Origin: CAZLKN01 sp964560135
GTDB lineage: Bacteria; Actinomycetota; JAICYB01
DNA length: 13,871 nucleotides
NCBI GenBank assembly: GCA_964560135.1
Contig: CAZLKN010000069.1
Span: 1 to 13,871 of the forward strand
Direction: 5' to 3'
Positions 5,587-13,663 of this stretch are shown piece by piece. Each line of letters starts with the position of its first letter. Position 1 is the first letter of the stretch. The notes beneath the pieces were generated by a model. The model searched no databases. It was not told the DNA's origin and worked only from the letters and a program-made list of their open reading frames with translations. A program made the position numbers and the translations under genes.

Positions 5587-6603
5587 ATGCAGATCCGAGA
5601 CGACACAGCTCTGCGCGAGGTCGAGCGCAAACAGCGCTCACGGTTCCGCGTTCCCGGTGTCGGCCTGCTCCGGGCCGCCAAGATCACCCTGCGGGCGATG
5701 CTCTCGCGCGCCGTGACCGTCCACTACCCCGAGGAGCGGGTGGAGCTCCCGCCGCGCACCCGGGGTGTGATCGCGCTCCTCGAGGAGAACTGCACGGTCT
5801 GCATGCTCTGCTCGAAGGACTGTCCCTGCTGGTGCATCTACATCGAGGGCCACAAGGTCCAGAAACCCGGCAAGCGCAAGCCCGTGAACGCGCTCGACCG
5901 CTTCGCGATCGACTTCGGACTCTGCATGTACTGCGGGATCTGCGTGGAGGTCTGCCCCTTCGACGCGCTCCATTGGTCCCCGGCCTTCGAGTACACCTCC
6001 TACACCTACGAAGGCCTCGTGCACGAGATACCCGTTCTGACCGAGTGGGAGCACCATGTGCTGCCCCCGCCCCAACTGGTGGACGACGCCGAGGAGTCGG
6101 CACGGACCAAGGCCCAGACGGCCCGTGACAAGCGGACAGAGGGCGTCTGGGCGGTCATCCGCGAGGAGGACAAGAAGCAGGCCTACCTCCAGCGCATGCA
6201 GCAGGCGGGGGCACCGCTTCAGCCCGTCCCGCCGACGCCGCCGACACAGGCGCCCCAGACCGCGCCGCCTCCGGGCGAGGTGGCGGCGCCGGATCGCTCG
6301 TCGGACACCCCGCCGGCCGCCACCCCGCCTGAGGCCGGGCAGCAGGCACCGGCCACGCCCGCTCCGGAGCCCGAGGGCGCGGCCTCCCCGCAGGCACCGC
6401 AGCCCGCGCCGAGCGCCACACAGGCCGCCGACACCGGCGACGTGCCGCGTATCGATCCGATGAACCTGCCCGACGGGATCGGTCCCGTGGAGCGTGGTCG
6501 TCTGAAGAAGCTCGCCGTCCTCCAGGAGCGGGGTCAGGCGCCGCCCGAGGACCTCCTCGAGAAGCTGAAGCCGATCCTCGACCAGATGCGCGGAGCCGGA
6601 TAG
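5587..6603 (+). CDS. nuoI: NADH-quinone oxidoreductase subunit I (NuoI) with long C-terminal extension, second nuo operon
   Basis: NuoI is the ferredoxin-like subunit holding 4Fe-4S clusters N6a and N6b between the electron-input side and N2. Two intact CxxCxxCxxxCP motifs are present: Cys69/72/75/79 and Cys113/116/119/123. Two extra Cys (81, 83) follow the first. The conserved core ends near residue 160. A charged, probably helical stretch follows (about 166-207), then a Pro/Ala/Gln-rich linker (about 208-285) and a terminal module (about 287-338) beginning RIDPMNLPDGIGP and continuing with amphipathic charged helices. Ordinary NuoI proteins have about 160-220 residues, so 338 is unusual. 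The frame is continuous and the tail has normal codon bias. AGAGG at 5573-5577 precedes the ATG by 9 bases. The tail could dock an electron-donor partner, but this is inference. Confidence 0.93.
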   Translation: MQIRDDTALREVERKQRSRFRVPGVGLLRAAKITLRAMLSRAVTVHYPEERVELPPRTRGVIALLEENCTVCMLCSKDCPCWCIYIEGHKVQKPGKRKPVNALDRFAIDFGLCMYCGICVEVCPFDALHWSPAFEYTSYTYEGLVHEIPVLTEWEHHVLPPPQLVDDAEESARTKAQTARDKRTEGVWAVIREEDKKQAYLQRMQQAGAPLQPVPPTPPTQAPQTAPPPGEVAAPDRSSDTPPAATPPEAGQQAPATPAPEPEGAASPQAPQPAPSATQAADTGDVPRIDPMNLPDGIGPVERGRLKKLAVLQERGQAPPEDLLEKLKPILDQMRGAG

Positions 6604-6612
6604 GGGACTGGT

Positions 6613-7101
6613 GTGATCGGTCGACAGGTCGTCTTCTGGATCCTCGCCGTCCTGACCGGAGCTTCGGGGCTCGCGGTGGTTCTCGTGCGGAACGTGGTCC
6701 ACGCCGCCCTCGGGCTGGTGGGCGCGCTCATCGGCGCCGCAGGCATCTTCGTGCTCTTCGGAGCCGAGTTCGTCGGGCTGGTGCAGATCCTGCTGTACGT
6801 CGGCGCTGTGGTGATCCTGTTCCTGTTCGGGATCATGCTCACCGCCTCCAGGCCCGCGGAGAAGCAGATCAACAACGACCAGCGCCCCCTGGCAGCTCTC
6901 GCGGCGGTCGGCCTGTTCGCCGTCCTCGCCACGGGCATCCTCTCCGCCTTCGGTGACCGCAGACTGGATCTCGACGTGGCCTTCCCCATCCGGGAGATGG
7001 GCCTGGAGGTCTTCACCCGCTGGTTCCTGCCCTTCCAGGCCCTCGGCCTGCTGCTGCTGGCGGCCCTGATCGGAGCCATCGTGCTGGCCAAGAAGGACTG
7101 A
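6613..7101 (+). CDS. nuoJ: NADH-quinone oxidoreductase subunit J (NuoJ), second nuo operon
   Basis: NuoJ (ND6 type) is a membrane subunit of the linker region between the quinone cavity and the pumps. It has 162 residues and five predicted helices. The hallmark RNVVHAALGL stretch (26-35) is present. GAEFVGLVQILLYVGAVVIL (50-69) is also present and corresponds to the TM3 pi-bulge helix, with its conserved Tyr at 62. A GTG start is used, with GGGG a few bases upstream, 9 bases after the nuoI stop. The protein ends in a short charged tail, LAKKD. nuoK follows after 5 bases. Confidence 0.93.
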   Translation: MIGRQVVFWILAVLTGASGLAVVLVRNVVHAALGLVGALIGAAGIFVLFGAEFVGLVQILLYVGAVVILFLFGIMLTASRPAEKQINNDQRPLAALAAVGLFAVLATGILSAFGDRRLDLDVAFPIREMGLEVFTRWFLPFQALGLLLLAALIGAIVLAKKD

Positions 7102-7106
7102 CGCAG

Positions 7107-7406
7107 ATGCCGATCGCCGCCCCCCTCCTGCTCTCGGCCTTCCTCTTCTGCCTCGGCATCTATGGCGTGCTGGCACGCCGCCACGGGATCCTGCTGCTGA
7201 TGTCGGTCGAGCTCATGATCACCTCGGCCAACATCAACCTGATCACGTTCTCGCAGATGCTGAACGACCCCCTCGGCAACATCGTGGCGCTGTTCATCAT
7301 CGCCGTCACGGCCGCCGAGGTCGGCATCGGTGTCGCGATCATCCTGATGCTCTACCGGTACCGCACCTCGGTGTCGGTCGACGAGTTGCAGCTGATGAGG
7401 TGGTGA
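7107..7406 (+). CDS. nuoK: NADH-quinone oxidoreductase subunit K (NuoK), second nuo operon
   Basis: NuoK (ND4L type) is a three-helix membrane subunit resembling part of the Mrp antiporter MnhC/MrpC. At 99 residues it has the usual length. Both proton-path glutamates are in place: Glu35 in LLMSVELMITSANINL and Glu71 in AVTAAEVGIGVAI. The E-channel therefore keeps its distal residues even though the proximal ones in NuoA and NuoH are partly lost. The start is five bases after the nuoJ stop. The stop TGA shares its last base with the nuoL ATG. Confidence 0.94.
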   Translation: MPIAAPLLLSAFLFCLGIYGVLARRHGILLLMSVELMITSANINLITFSQMLNDPLGNIVALFIIAVTAAEVGIGVAIILMLYRYRTSVSVDELQLMRW

Positions 7407-9406
7407 TGGGCTCCTACGCAGCCGCCGAGGTGGCGACGACCTACCGGGATCTGGCGTGGCTGATCCCGGTGCTGCCGCTCGTCGGTTTCTGGGCGATCGT
7501 CTTCTTCGGGAAGCGGACACCCGGCAAGGGCCCGGCGATCGGGATCACCCTGATCGGCACCTCGCTGGTGCTCGGGATCCTCTCCTTCTGGGAATCGATC
7601 CAGGCCCACGGGGAGGCGGTGCAGCGATCGGTCACCTGGTTCTCCTTCGGTGATGTGCACCTCGAGCTCGGCATGTACGTCGACGGGCTGGCCGCGATGA
7701 TGTTCGTGGTCGTCTGTCTCGTGTCCCTGCTCGTGCAGATCTACTCGATGGGCTACATGCACGGGGACGTCCGGTACACGTGGTACTACGCGACGCTCAA
7801 CCTGTTCACCGGGGCGATGCTGACCCTCGTCATCGCCAACAACCTCGTCCAGATGCTCGTGGGCTGGGAGCTCGTCGGCGTCTGCTCGTACCTGCTGATC
7901 GGGCACTGGTTCGAAAAGAAGGAGAACTCGGACGCCGCGATCAAGGCCTTCATCACCACCCGCACCGGCGACCTCGGGTTCGTGATCGGTATCTTCGTGC
8001 TCTTCATCGGTGCCGGCACCTTCAACATCCTCGAGGTGCAGGAGGCCGTTCCCGGCATGACGCCGCTCGTGGTCACGGTTGGCGCCCTCCTGCTGTTCTG
8101 TGGTGCCGTCGGCAAGTCGGCCCAGTTCCCGCTCCATGTCTGGCTCCCGGACGCGATGGCCGGCCCGACGCCCGTCTCCGCCCTGATCCACGCCGCCACG
8201 ATGGTCACGGCAGGGGTGTACATGGTGGCGCGCCTCTTCGGTGTCTTCTCGGCCTCCGCCGAGGCGATGATGGTCATCGCGGTCGTCGCCTCGATCACGA
8301 TGCTGCTGGCTGCGGTCCTGGCCGTCGTGCAGCGGGACATCAAAAAGGTGCTGGCGTACTCGACTGTGAGCCAGCTGGGGTACATGATGGCGGCTCTGGC
8401 CGTCGGCGCCGCCGGCATCGGCATCTTCCACCTGTGGACGCACGCCTTCTTCAAGGCGCTGCTGTTCCTGGGGGCCGGGAGCGTGATCCACGCGGTGCAC
8501 TCCAACGACATGTTCGAGATGGGTGGCCTTCGCCGCTGGATGCCTGTGACCTTTGTGACGTTCCTGATCGGATCGGCCGCCCTGGCCGGCGTTCCGCCGC
8601 TGGCCGGGTTCTGGTCCAAGGACGAGATCGTGGCGTCGGCATTCCAGACGGGCTACATGTTCGTTTTCGCCGCGGCGCTCATCACGGCCTTCCTCACCGC
8701 CTTCTACATGTCCAGGGCATGCGTGCTCACCTTCTTCGGACGCTACCGCCGGATGCCCATAGCCGGTGGTGCCACCGACGACCACGGGTCGGTCAAGCAC
8801 GCCGAGCCGCACGAGTCGCCACGCTCGATGACCTGGCCGCTGATCATCCTGGCGGTCCTCAGCGTCGTAGCCGGCTGGGTGGGGACCCCGATCAACAACC
8901 TGTTCGAGGACTGGGTGCACATCGACGGTGCTTTCCACGCCCACTTCTCGCCCGCGATCGCCGTCGTTTCGATCGCCATCGCCCTGGGCGGCATCGGGCT
9001 CGGATGGGTCGTCTACTCCAAGGCGGAGTACGGCTTCGGGGTGCGCGACCCGCTGGAACGGCTCGGCCCCCTGTACCGGGCGGCCGAACGCCGTTTCTAC
9101 ATCGACGATCTGTACCTGAAGGCGCTCGTCCGCCCCGTCCAGTACGGACTGTCCCGCCTCGTCTACGCCTTCGACCAGGGTGTGATCGACCGCATCGTGA
9201 AGGCCGTCGGCACCGGCACCGTGTACGTCGGCCGGGCCACCCGCGCGGTGGACGAGCGGGGCGTGGACGGGATCGTCAACGGCGTAGCGCGCCTGACCGA
9301 CCGGTTCGGTGGGGCGCTCCGCCATGCGCAATCCGGCAACGTCCAGCGGTACGCCGCCGGGCTGGTCGCCGGCCTGATCGTGCTCGCACTGGTGCTCTAC
9401 TTCTAA
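7406..9406 (+). CDS. nuoL: NADH-quinone oxidoreductase subunit L (NuoL), second nuo operon
   Basis: NuoL is the distal proton-pumping subunit with the long lateral helix along the membrane arm. It is 666 residues from the ATG at 7406. Two in-frame GTG codons at 7400 and 7403 are possible alternatives, but GAGG at 7397-7400 fits the ATG. Pump residues are all present: Glu155 in VGWELVGVCSYLLIGHW, Lys237 in GAVGKSAQFPLHVW, His262 in LIHAATMVTAGVY, Lys350 in HAFFKALLFL and Lys405 in GFWSKDEI. The C-terminal part (about 540-666) contains RRFYIDDLYLKALVRP and a run of amphipathic helix before a last hydrophobic segment, matching the lateral helix and TM16. This argues for a complete NuoL rather than an Mrp antiporter subunit. 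Confidence 0.95.
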   Translation: MGSYAAAEVATTYRDLAWLIPVLPLVGFWAIVFFGKRTPGKGPAIGITLIGTSLVLGILSFWESIQAHGEAVQRSVTWFSFGDVHLELGMYVDGLAAMMFVVVCLVSLLVQIYSMGYMHGDVRYTWYYATLNLFTGAMLTLVIANNLVQMLVGWELVGVCSYLLIGHWFEKKENSDAAIKAFITTRTGDLGFVIGIFVLFIGAGTFNILEVQEAVPGMTPLVVTVGALLLFCGAVGKSAQFPLHVWLPDAMAGPTPVSALIHAATMVTAGVYMVARLFGVFSASAEAMMVIAVVASITMLLAAVLAVVQRDIKKVLAYSTVSQLGYMMAALAVGAAGIGIFHLWTHAFFKALLFLGAGSVIHAVHSNDMFEMGGLRRWMPVTFVTFLIGSAALAGVPPLAGFWSKDEIVASAFQTGYMFVFAAALITAFLTAFYMSRACVLTFFGRYRRMPIAGGATDDHGSVKHAEPHESPRSMTWPLIILAVLSVVAGWVGTPINNLFEDWVHIDGAFHAHFSPAIAVVSIAIALGGIGLGWVVYSKAEYGFGVRDPLERLGPLYRAAERRFYIDDLYLKALVRPVQYGLSRLVYAFDQGVIDRIVKAVGTGTVYVGRATRAVDERGVDGIVNGVARLTDRFGGALRHAQSGNVQRYAAGLVAGLIVLALVLYF

Positions 9407-9411
9407 GGAGG
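9405..9411 (+). promoter_or_regulatory. Strong Shine-Dalgarno for nuoM
   Basis: AAGGAGG overlaps the last bases of the nuoL stop codon and lies 7 bases before the nuoM ATG at 9419. It is the best match to the anti-Shine-Dalgarno sequence in the operon and fixes the nuoM start. It may allow nuoM to be translated independently of nuoL. Confidence 0.8.
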
Positions 9412-9418
9412 ACGTCGG

Positions 9419-10960
9419 ATGTTGGAGAGCTGGGGACCATCGGCGGCGGTGTTCCTTCCGCTGGTCGGCGCCCTCATGATCGCGTTGCTTCCGCGCGCGC
9501 AGGAGGAGGCGGCCAAGGCCCTGGGGCTCGTCTTCACCGGGCTGCCCCTGGCGATCGTGATCGCGATCGCGGCCAGGTTCGACTACGGGTCGACGGGGAC
9601 GATGCAGTTCCAGGTGGACCTCACCTGGATCCCGACGATCGGTGCCCGGTTCCACCTCGGGCTGGACGGGATCTCGCTCCCGCTGTTCGTGCTGACCTTC
9701 CTGGTCACCTTCCTCTGCGCGATCTATTCCTACCAGTGGCTGCCCGAGCCGCGGAACCCGCGGGCCTTCACCGCACTGATGCTGCTGCTCACCACCGGCA
9801 TGGCGGGCACGTTCGTGGCGCTGGACCTCGTCCTCTTCTTCATCTTCTGGGAGCTGGTCCTCGTCCCGATGTACTTCATGATCGCCGTATGGGGTGGGCC
9901 GCGACGCGAGTACGCCGCCATCAAGTTCTTCCTCTACACGCTGTTCGGGTCGATCTTCATGCTGCTCGGGTTCATCGCGCTCTTCCTGCGTTCGGGGGCC
10001 GAGCCGGGCATGGAACGCACCTTCGACATGCTGCAGCTCGCGCAGCTCGGCCAGGCGGGCGCCTGGCCCTCGCTGTTCGGCCACCTGGTCTTCCTCGGCC
10101 TGTTCCTCGGCTTCGCGATCAAGGTGCCGATGTGGCCGTTCCACACCTGGCTCCCGGACGCCCATACGGAGGCCCCGACGGTGGGCTCGGTCATCCTGGC
10201 GGCGATCCTCCTGAAGATGGGGACCTACGCCTTCGTGCGGATCTCGCTGCCCATCCTGCCGGACGCGGCGACTGCATGGGCTCCCTATATCGGGCTGCTG
10301 GCCGTGATCGCCATCATCTACGCGTCGCTGGCGTGCCTGGCCCAGACGGACATGAAGCGGCTGATCGCGTTCTCGTCCGTCGGGCACATGGGCTTCGTGA
10401 TGCTGGGCATCGCGACCCTCAACGAGCGGGGGATCAACGCCGCGGTCATGGGGATGGTCGTCCACGGGCTGATCACCGGCATGCTGTTCTTCACCGCTGG
10501 ATCGGTCCACGAGCGGTTCCACACGCGGGAGATCTCGCGGCTGGGGGGCATGGCGATCGGCGTCCCCTGGCTCGCGGGCATCCTGGCCTACTCATCGATC
10601 GCGTCGCTCGGGCTCCCCGGGCTCGCCGGGTTCTGGGGCGAATTCCTGGCGCTCGTGGGCGCCTACAGTCCGGCGGCGGTGCTGAGCGACCTCACGGCCT
10701 TCTACCGGGTGCTGATGGCTTTCGGCGTGGTGGGGACGCTGCTCACCGCCGGATACTTCCTGTGGCTCCTGCAGCGCGTGAACCTCGGGACGGTCTCCGA
10801 GGAGTGGCAGGGCCAGTCGTTCAAGGACGTGACCGTGATCGAATGGGTGTCCTGGGTGCCGTTGCTGGTGCTGATCCTGCTCGTCGGGATCATGCCCCGG
10901 CTGCTCCTGGACGTGACGTCGGGGGCCGTGGCCGTGGTCGCCCGGGTCTTCGGAGGCTGA
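9419..10960 (+). CDS. nuoM: NADH-quinone oxidoreductase subunit M (NuoM), second nuo operon
   Basis: NuoM is the middle antiporter-like pump of the membrane arm, 513 residues, about 14 helices. Visible functional residues are Glu145 in FIFWELVLVPMYF, Lys235 in GFAIKVPMWPFHTWLPDAHT, Lys266 in AAILLKMGTYAF, Lys313 in QTDMKRLIAFSS and Glu408 in GLAGFWGEFLAL. All are intact. The C-terminus differs clearly from the upstream nuoM fragment, for example GFWGEFLALVGAYSP here against GFVGEFFILLGTFQT there. The two are therefore old paralogues, not a recent duplication. The start is set by AAGGAGG 7 bases upstream. nuoN begins 4 bases after the stop. Confidence 0.95.
   Translation: MLESWGPSAAVFLPLVGALMIALLPRAQEEAAKALGLVFTGLPLAIVIAIAARFDYGSTGTMQFQVDLTWIPTIGARFHLGLDGISLPLFVLTFLVTFLCAIYSYQWLPEPRNPRAFTALMLLLTTGMAGTFVALDLVLFFIFWELVLVPMYFMIAVWGGPRREYAAIKFFLYTLFGSIFMLLGFIALFLRSGAEPGMERTFDMLQLAQLGQAGAWPSLFGHLVFLGLFLGFAIKVPMWPFHTWLPDAHTEAPTVGSVILAAILLKMGTYAFVRISLPILPDAATAWAPYIGLLAVIAIIYASLACLAQTDMKRLIAFSSVGHMGFVMLGIATLNERGINAAVMGMVVHGLITGMLFFTAGSVHERFHTREISRLGGMAIGVPWLAGILAYSSIASLGLPGLAGFWGEFLALVGAYSPAAVLSDLTAFYRVLMAFGVVGTLLTAGYFLWLLQRVNLGTVSEEWQGQSFKDVTVIEWVSWVPLLVLILLVGIMPRLLLDVTSGAVAVVARVFGG
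10952..10956 (+). promoter_or_regulatory. Shine-Dalgarno supporting the TTG start of nuoN
   Basis: GGAGG inside the last codons of nuoM lies 8 bases before the TTG at 10965. The resulting N-terminus (QIDYLALAPEIIVF) is the expected NuoN beginning with its first hydrophobic helix. This supports TTG as the true start rather than a later ATG. Confidence 0.65.
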
Positions 10961-10964
10961 CGCG

Positions 10965-12455
10965 TTGCAGATCGACTACCTCGCTCTCGCACCGGAGATC
11001 ATCGTCTTCGCTGCCGCCTGCGCCGTTCTGATGATCGACCTCGTGCTCAACGAGCGCACGCGGATGCTCACCGGTGTGGTCGCGTTCGGCGCTGTGGTCC
11101 TCTCCCTGGTGACCCTGCTGGCGAACCTGGGCCGGACGCCGGTGATCAGCGTCGGGGATCTGTTCGTCCTGGACGGCTTCGCGCTCGTCGTCAAGGCCCT
11201 GATGCTGGGTGCGGGTGCCTTCGTGATCCTCGTGTCCCTGCCTCCCATGCGGATGCACCGCTACGAGGGCGAGTACTACTTCTTCGTACTGTGCTCGATC
11301 CTCGGCGCGATGCTGATGCCGTCGAGCCGCGATCTGCTGATGCTCTTCGTCGCTCTCGAGCTGCTCACCGCTCCCGCCTTCATCATCGCCGGCTTGCGGA
11401 AGCGCAATCCCCGCTCCAACGAGGCGACGCTCAAGTTCTTCATCATCGGGGTTCTGTCGGTGGGCATCCTCGTCTACGGGATCTCGCTCGTCTACGGGAC
11501 GGTCGGGGCCACCGATCTGTCCGAGATCGCAACGCGCCTGGCGCAGATGTCACCGGAAGCCCGGACCGAGCCGCTGCTGCTGATCGGCGTCATCTTCATC
11601 GTGGGCGCCTTCGGATTCAAGGTCGCCGCCGTACCCTTCCACTTCTGGGCCCCCGACACCTACGAGGGGGTCCCCACGCCTCTGGCGGCATTCCTGTCCG
11701 TGGCGTCCAAGGCGGGGGGTTTCGTGGGCCTCATGCTGATCCTGCTGGTGGGCTTCCGGGAACTGGCTCCCTCGTGGACGCCTCTCGTCGCCGGGATCTC
11801 CGTGGCCACGATGACCCTCGGAAACGTGATGGCACTGCGGCAACGCCAGCTGATCCGTCTGCTCGCCTACTCCTCGATCGCACACGCCGGGTACATGCTC
11901 ATCCCGGTGGCCATCATCACGGCCCAGGACGGGGACGTGCTGTCCCCGTCGAACGCCGAGGCGGTGCGGGCGCTCGTGACCTACCTGGTGGTCTACGCCG
12001 TGATGAACCTCGGGGCGTTCGCGGTTGCGATCGGGGTGTCCAAGCAGTACCCGATGCTCCTGCTGCGTGATCTGTCGGGACTCGCTCGCCGCGCGCCGCT
12101 GGCCGCCGGAGCTCTGGCGGCCTTCCTGATCTCCCTCGGTGGGATCCCGCCCTTCGCCGGCTGGTTCGCGAAGTTCGCCATCTTCACCGCGGCCGTCAAC
12201 GTCGGTTCGGGTATGGGGGTCTTCCTCGCCGCGGCCATGGTGATCAACAGCGTCGTGTCCCTCTTCTACTACGTGGGAGTGTCGCGCGTGATGTTCCTGC
12301 AGGACCCCGAAGAACAGGGATCGGTCCGCCTGCCGCCCGTGGTGGCGGTGGCCGTGGCCGGCTGCCTCATCGGCGTTGTGGTGCTCGGGGTCTACCCCGA
12401 GCCATTCGCCAGGGTGGCTGATGCTGCGCGGCTGGTGCTATTCGGCGTAGGGTGA
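10965..12455 (+). CDS. nuoN: NADH-quinone oxidoreductase subunit N (NuoN), second nuo operon
   Basis: NuoN is the antiporter-like pump closest to the quinone arm, 496 residues, starting at TTG. Glu132 in LFVALELLTAPAFI, Lys219 in GAFGFKVAAVPFHFW, Lys249 in LSVASKAGGFVG and the AKF lysine after GGIPPFAGW are all present. In the TM-loop motif usually written QxxxKRLLAYSS, this copy has RQRQLIRLLAYSSIAHAGYM, with Ile297 in the Lys position (codon 11853-11855). The first nuoN of the window keeps Lys there (DMKRMLAYSS). The two NuoN proteins are clearly divergent. The stop overlaps the start of the peptidase gene (GTGA at 12452-12455), so the peptidase is probably on the same transcript. Confidence 0.95.
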   Translation: MQIDYLALAPEIIVFAAACAVLMIDLVLNERTRMLTGVVAFGAVVLSLVTLLANLGRTPVISVGDLFVLDGFALVVKALMLGAGAFVILVSLPPMRMHRYEGEYYFFVLCSILGAMLMPSSRDLLMLFVALELLTAPAFIIAGLRKRNPRSNEATLKFFIIGVLSVGILVYGISLVYGTVGATDLSEIATRLAQMSPEARTEPLLLIGVIFIVGAFGFKVAAVPFHFWAPDTYEGVPTPLAAFLSVASKAGGFVGLMLILLVGFRELAPSWTPLVAGISVATMTLGNVMALRQRQLIRLLAYSSIAHAGYMLIPVAIITAQDGDVLSPSNAEAVRALVTYLVVYAVMNLGAFAVAIGVSKQYPMLLLRDLSGLARRAPLAAGALAAFLISLGGIPPFAGWFAKFAIFTAAVNVGSGMGVFLAAAMVINSVVSLFYYVGVSRVMFLQDPEEQGSVRLPPVVAVAVAGCLIGVVVLGVYPEPFARVADAARLVLFGVG

Positions 12456-13654
12456 CGGACATGCGGTCGCGCTTCCGTTCTTCCAGAACATCCGCGGCCC
12501 CCACGGTCACCGTCGTCCTCGTGGGGCTGCTCCTCGCCGTTGCGGCATCGAGCGCCGCGCAGGTGCCCCCCATCGGCGGCAGTACCCCGAGCCCGACGGC
12601 TTCCCCTCCACCGGCCACACCGCGCCCGACGGCGACCCCCGCGGCCAGCCCCGGGCCCACCCCCACACCGACGCCGGGAGATCCGTCCGTCCCAGACCCG
12701 CTCCCGAGCCCGACCCCAGGTCCGGGTCAGACCCCCGAGGCGCCCGGCGACGCCACGCCCGCTCCCGGAACCGACGAGCAGGACGACGAGGAGACCGCCG
12801 GCCAGATCCCACCGGGCTTCGAGATGCCCCGCGTGGCGCGGACCCCGGGCCGCAACACCACGGCGCTGGTCCGGATCCTCGAACAGGTCACGGAAGCCGG
12901 TATCCCGCTGGAGCAGGCGCTGCTGGAGGGCATGGGACGCTTCCCCGTGGCGGGCCTCGCCTGGTATTCGGACGACTGGTGGCTGCCCCGATTCGTCCCG
13001 TACTTCCATCTCCACGAGGGCCTGGACATCTTCGCCGACTTCGGCACGCCGATCCGGGCCCCGGACACGGGTGTGGTCACGCGCATGGTCGACGGGCCCA
13101 TCGGCGGCATCGCCCTGTGGATGCGGGGCCGGGACGGCACGCAGTACTACTTCGCCCACCTCGAGGGATGGGCCGGCGGCATGGAGGTGGGACGCAACGT
13201 CGAGGTCGGGACGGTGATCGGGTACGTGGGGGACAGCGGCAATGCGAGGGGCGGCCCGCCCCACCTGCATTTCGAGATCCACCGACCGGACGCGATCCCG
13301 CCCAAGCCCATGGTGGACGAGTGGCTCGCCGAGGCGGAGGCGGAGGCGCCGGCGTACGTGGAGCGCAAGATGCGGCAGGTGCTGGCCAGGCGCGCGCTCC
13401 TCCGGACGGAGCAGTCGCTGTCCGGATCGTTGTCGGCGGATCGCAGCGAACCGTCGGCGACCCCCGAGTACTCGGTGCTCCTCACGCTCCTGGACCCGGT
13501 GGGGGGTTCGGTGGGTCTGCTCCCCAGGTTGCCGCTCATGTCCAACGACGTCCCGCCCCCCTCCGACAGGCTCATCCAGGAGTTCATCCGTCTCCGCGTG
13601 GACGGTGCCCTCCTCCCGGCGCTGATGTACGGCTACGGCCGTGGGACGGGATGA
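12452..13654 (+). CDS. Secreted M23-family (LytM-type) peptidase domain protein
   Basis: A predicted exported zinc peptidase or peptidase-like protein that would act on peptidoglycan cross-links. It is 400 residues from the GTG at 12452. An in-frame ATG at 12461 is an equally possible start. A signal sequence (about 17-36, VTVVLVGLLLAVAASSAA) has no lipobox Cys. A Pro/Thr/Ser-rich linker runs from about 44 to 108, then a short helical segment (about 134-170). The M23 domain (about 180-280) has the HxxxD zinc motif His188-Asp192 in HLHEGLDIFADFGTP, His236 in YYFAHLEGW and the HLH motif at 271-273. A C-terminal region (281-400) is charged, then hydrophobic, and is not recognised. All metal and catalytic residues appear present, so an active enzyme is likely. 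The four-base overlap with nuoN suggests cotranscription with the complex I operon. Confidence 0.88.
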   Translation: MTDMRSRFRSSRTSAAPTVTVVLVGLLLAVAASSAAQVPPIGGSTPSPTASPPPATPRPTATPAASPGPTPTPTPGDPSVPDPLPSPTPGPGQTPEAPGDATPAPGTDEQDDEETAGQIPPGFEMPRVARTPGRNTTALVRILEQVTEAGIPLEQALLEGMGRFPVAGLAWYSDDWWLPRFVPYFHLHEGLDIFADFGTPIRAPDTGVVTRMVDGPIGGIALWMRGRDGTQYYFAHLEGWAGGMEVGRNVEVGTVIGYVGDSGNARGGPPHLHFEIHRPDAIPPKPMVDEWLAEAEAEAPAYVERKMRQVLARRALLRTEQSLSGSLSADRSEPSATPEYSVLLTLLDPVGGSVGLLPRLPLMSNDVPPPSDRLIQEFIRLRVDGALLPALMYGYGRGTG

Positions 13655-13663
13655 GCTCGCACG

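Noticed and set aside
6139..6600. The NuoI tail as the product of a frameshift or fusion error
   Set aside because: The frame is continuous from a normal core. The tail keeps strong third-position GC bias and ends in an ordered charged module just before nuoJ.
7352..10522. A 1056-codon open frame on the minus strand opposite nuoL and nuoM
   Set aside because: Its translation is rich in His, Arg, Glu, Gly and Pro with no domain pattern, as expected from the complement of GC-rich membrane-protein genes. nuoL and nuoM on the + strand are unmistakable.
7780..11031. A 1083-codon + strand frame overlapping nuoL, nuoM and nuoN
   Set aside because: An out-of-frame Arg/Gly/Pro/Ala-rich translation without hydrophobic helices or motifs. 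The real genes in the other frames carry all family residues.
7406..12455. The L-M-N genes as Mrp-type Na+/H+ antiporter subunits
   Set aside because: They follow nuoA-K in one operon. NuoL has the C-terminal lateral-helix region, and no mrpE, F or G genes are present.
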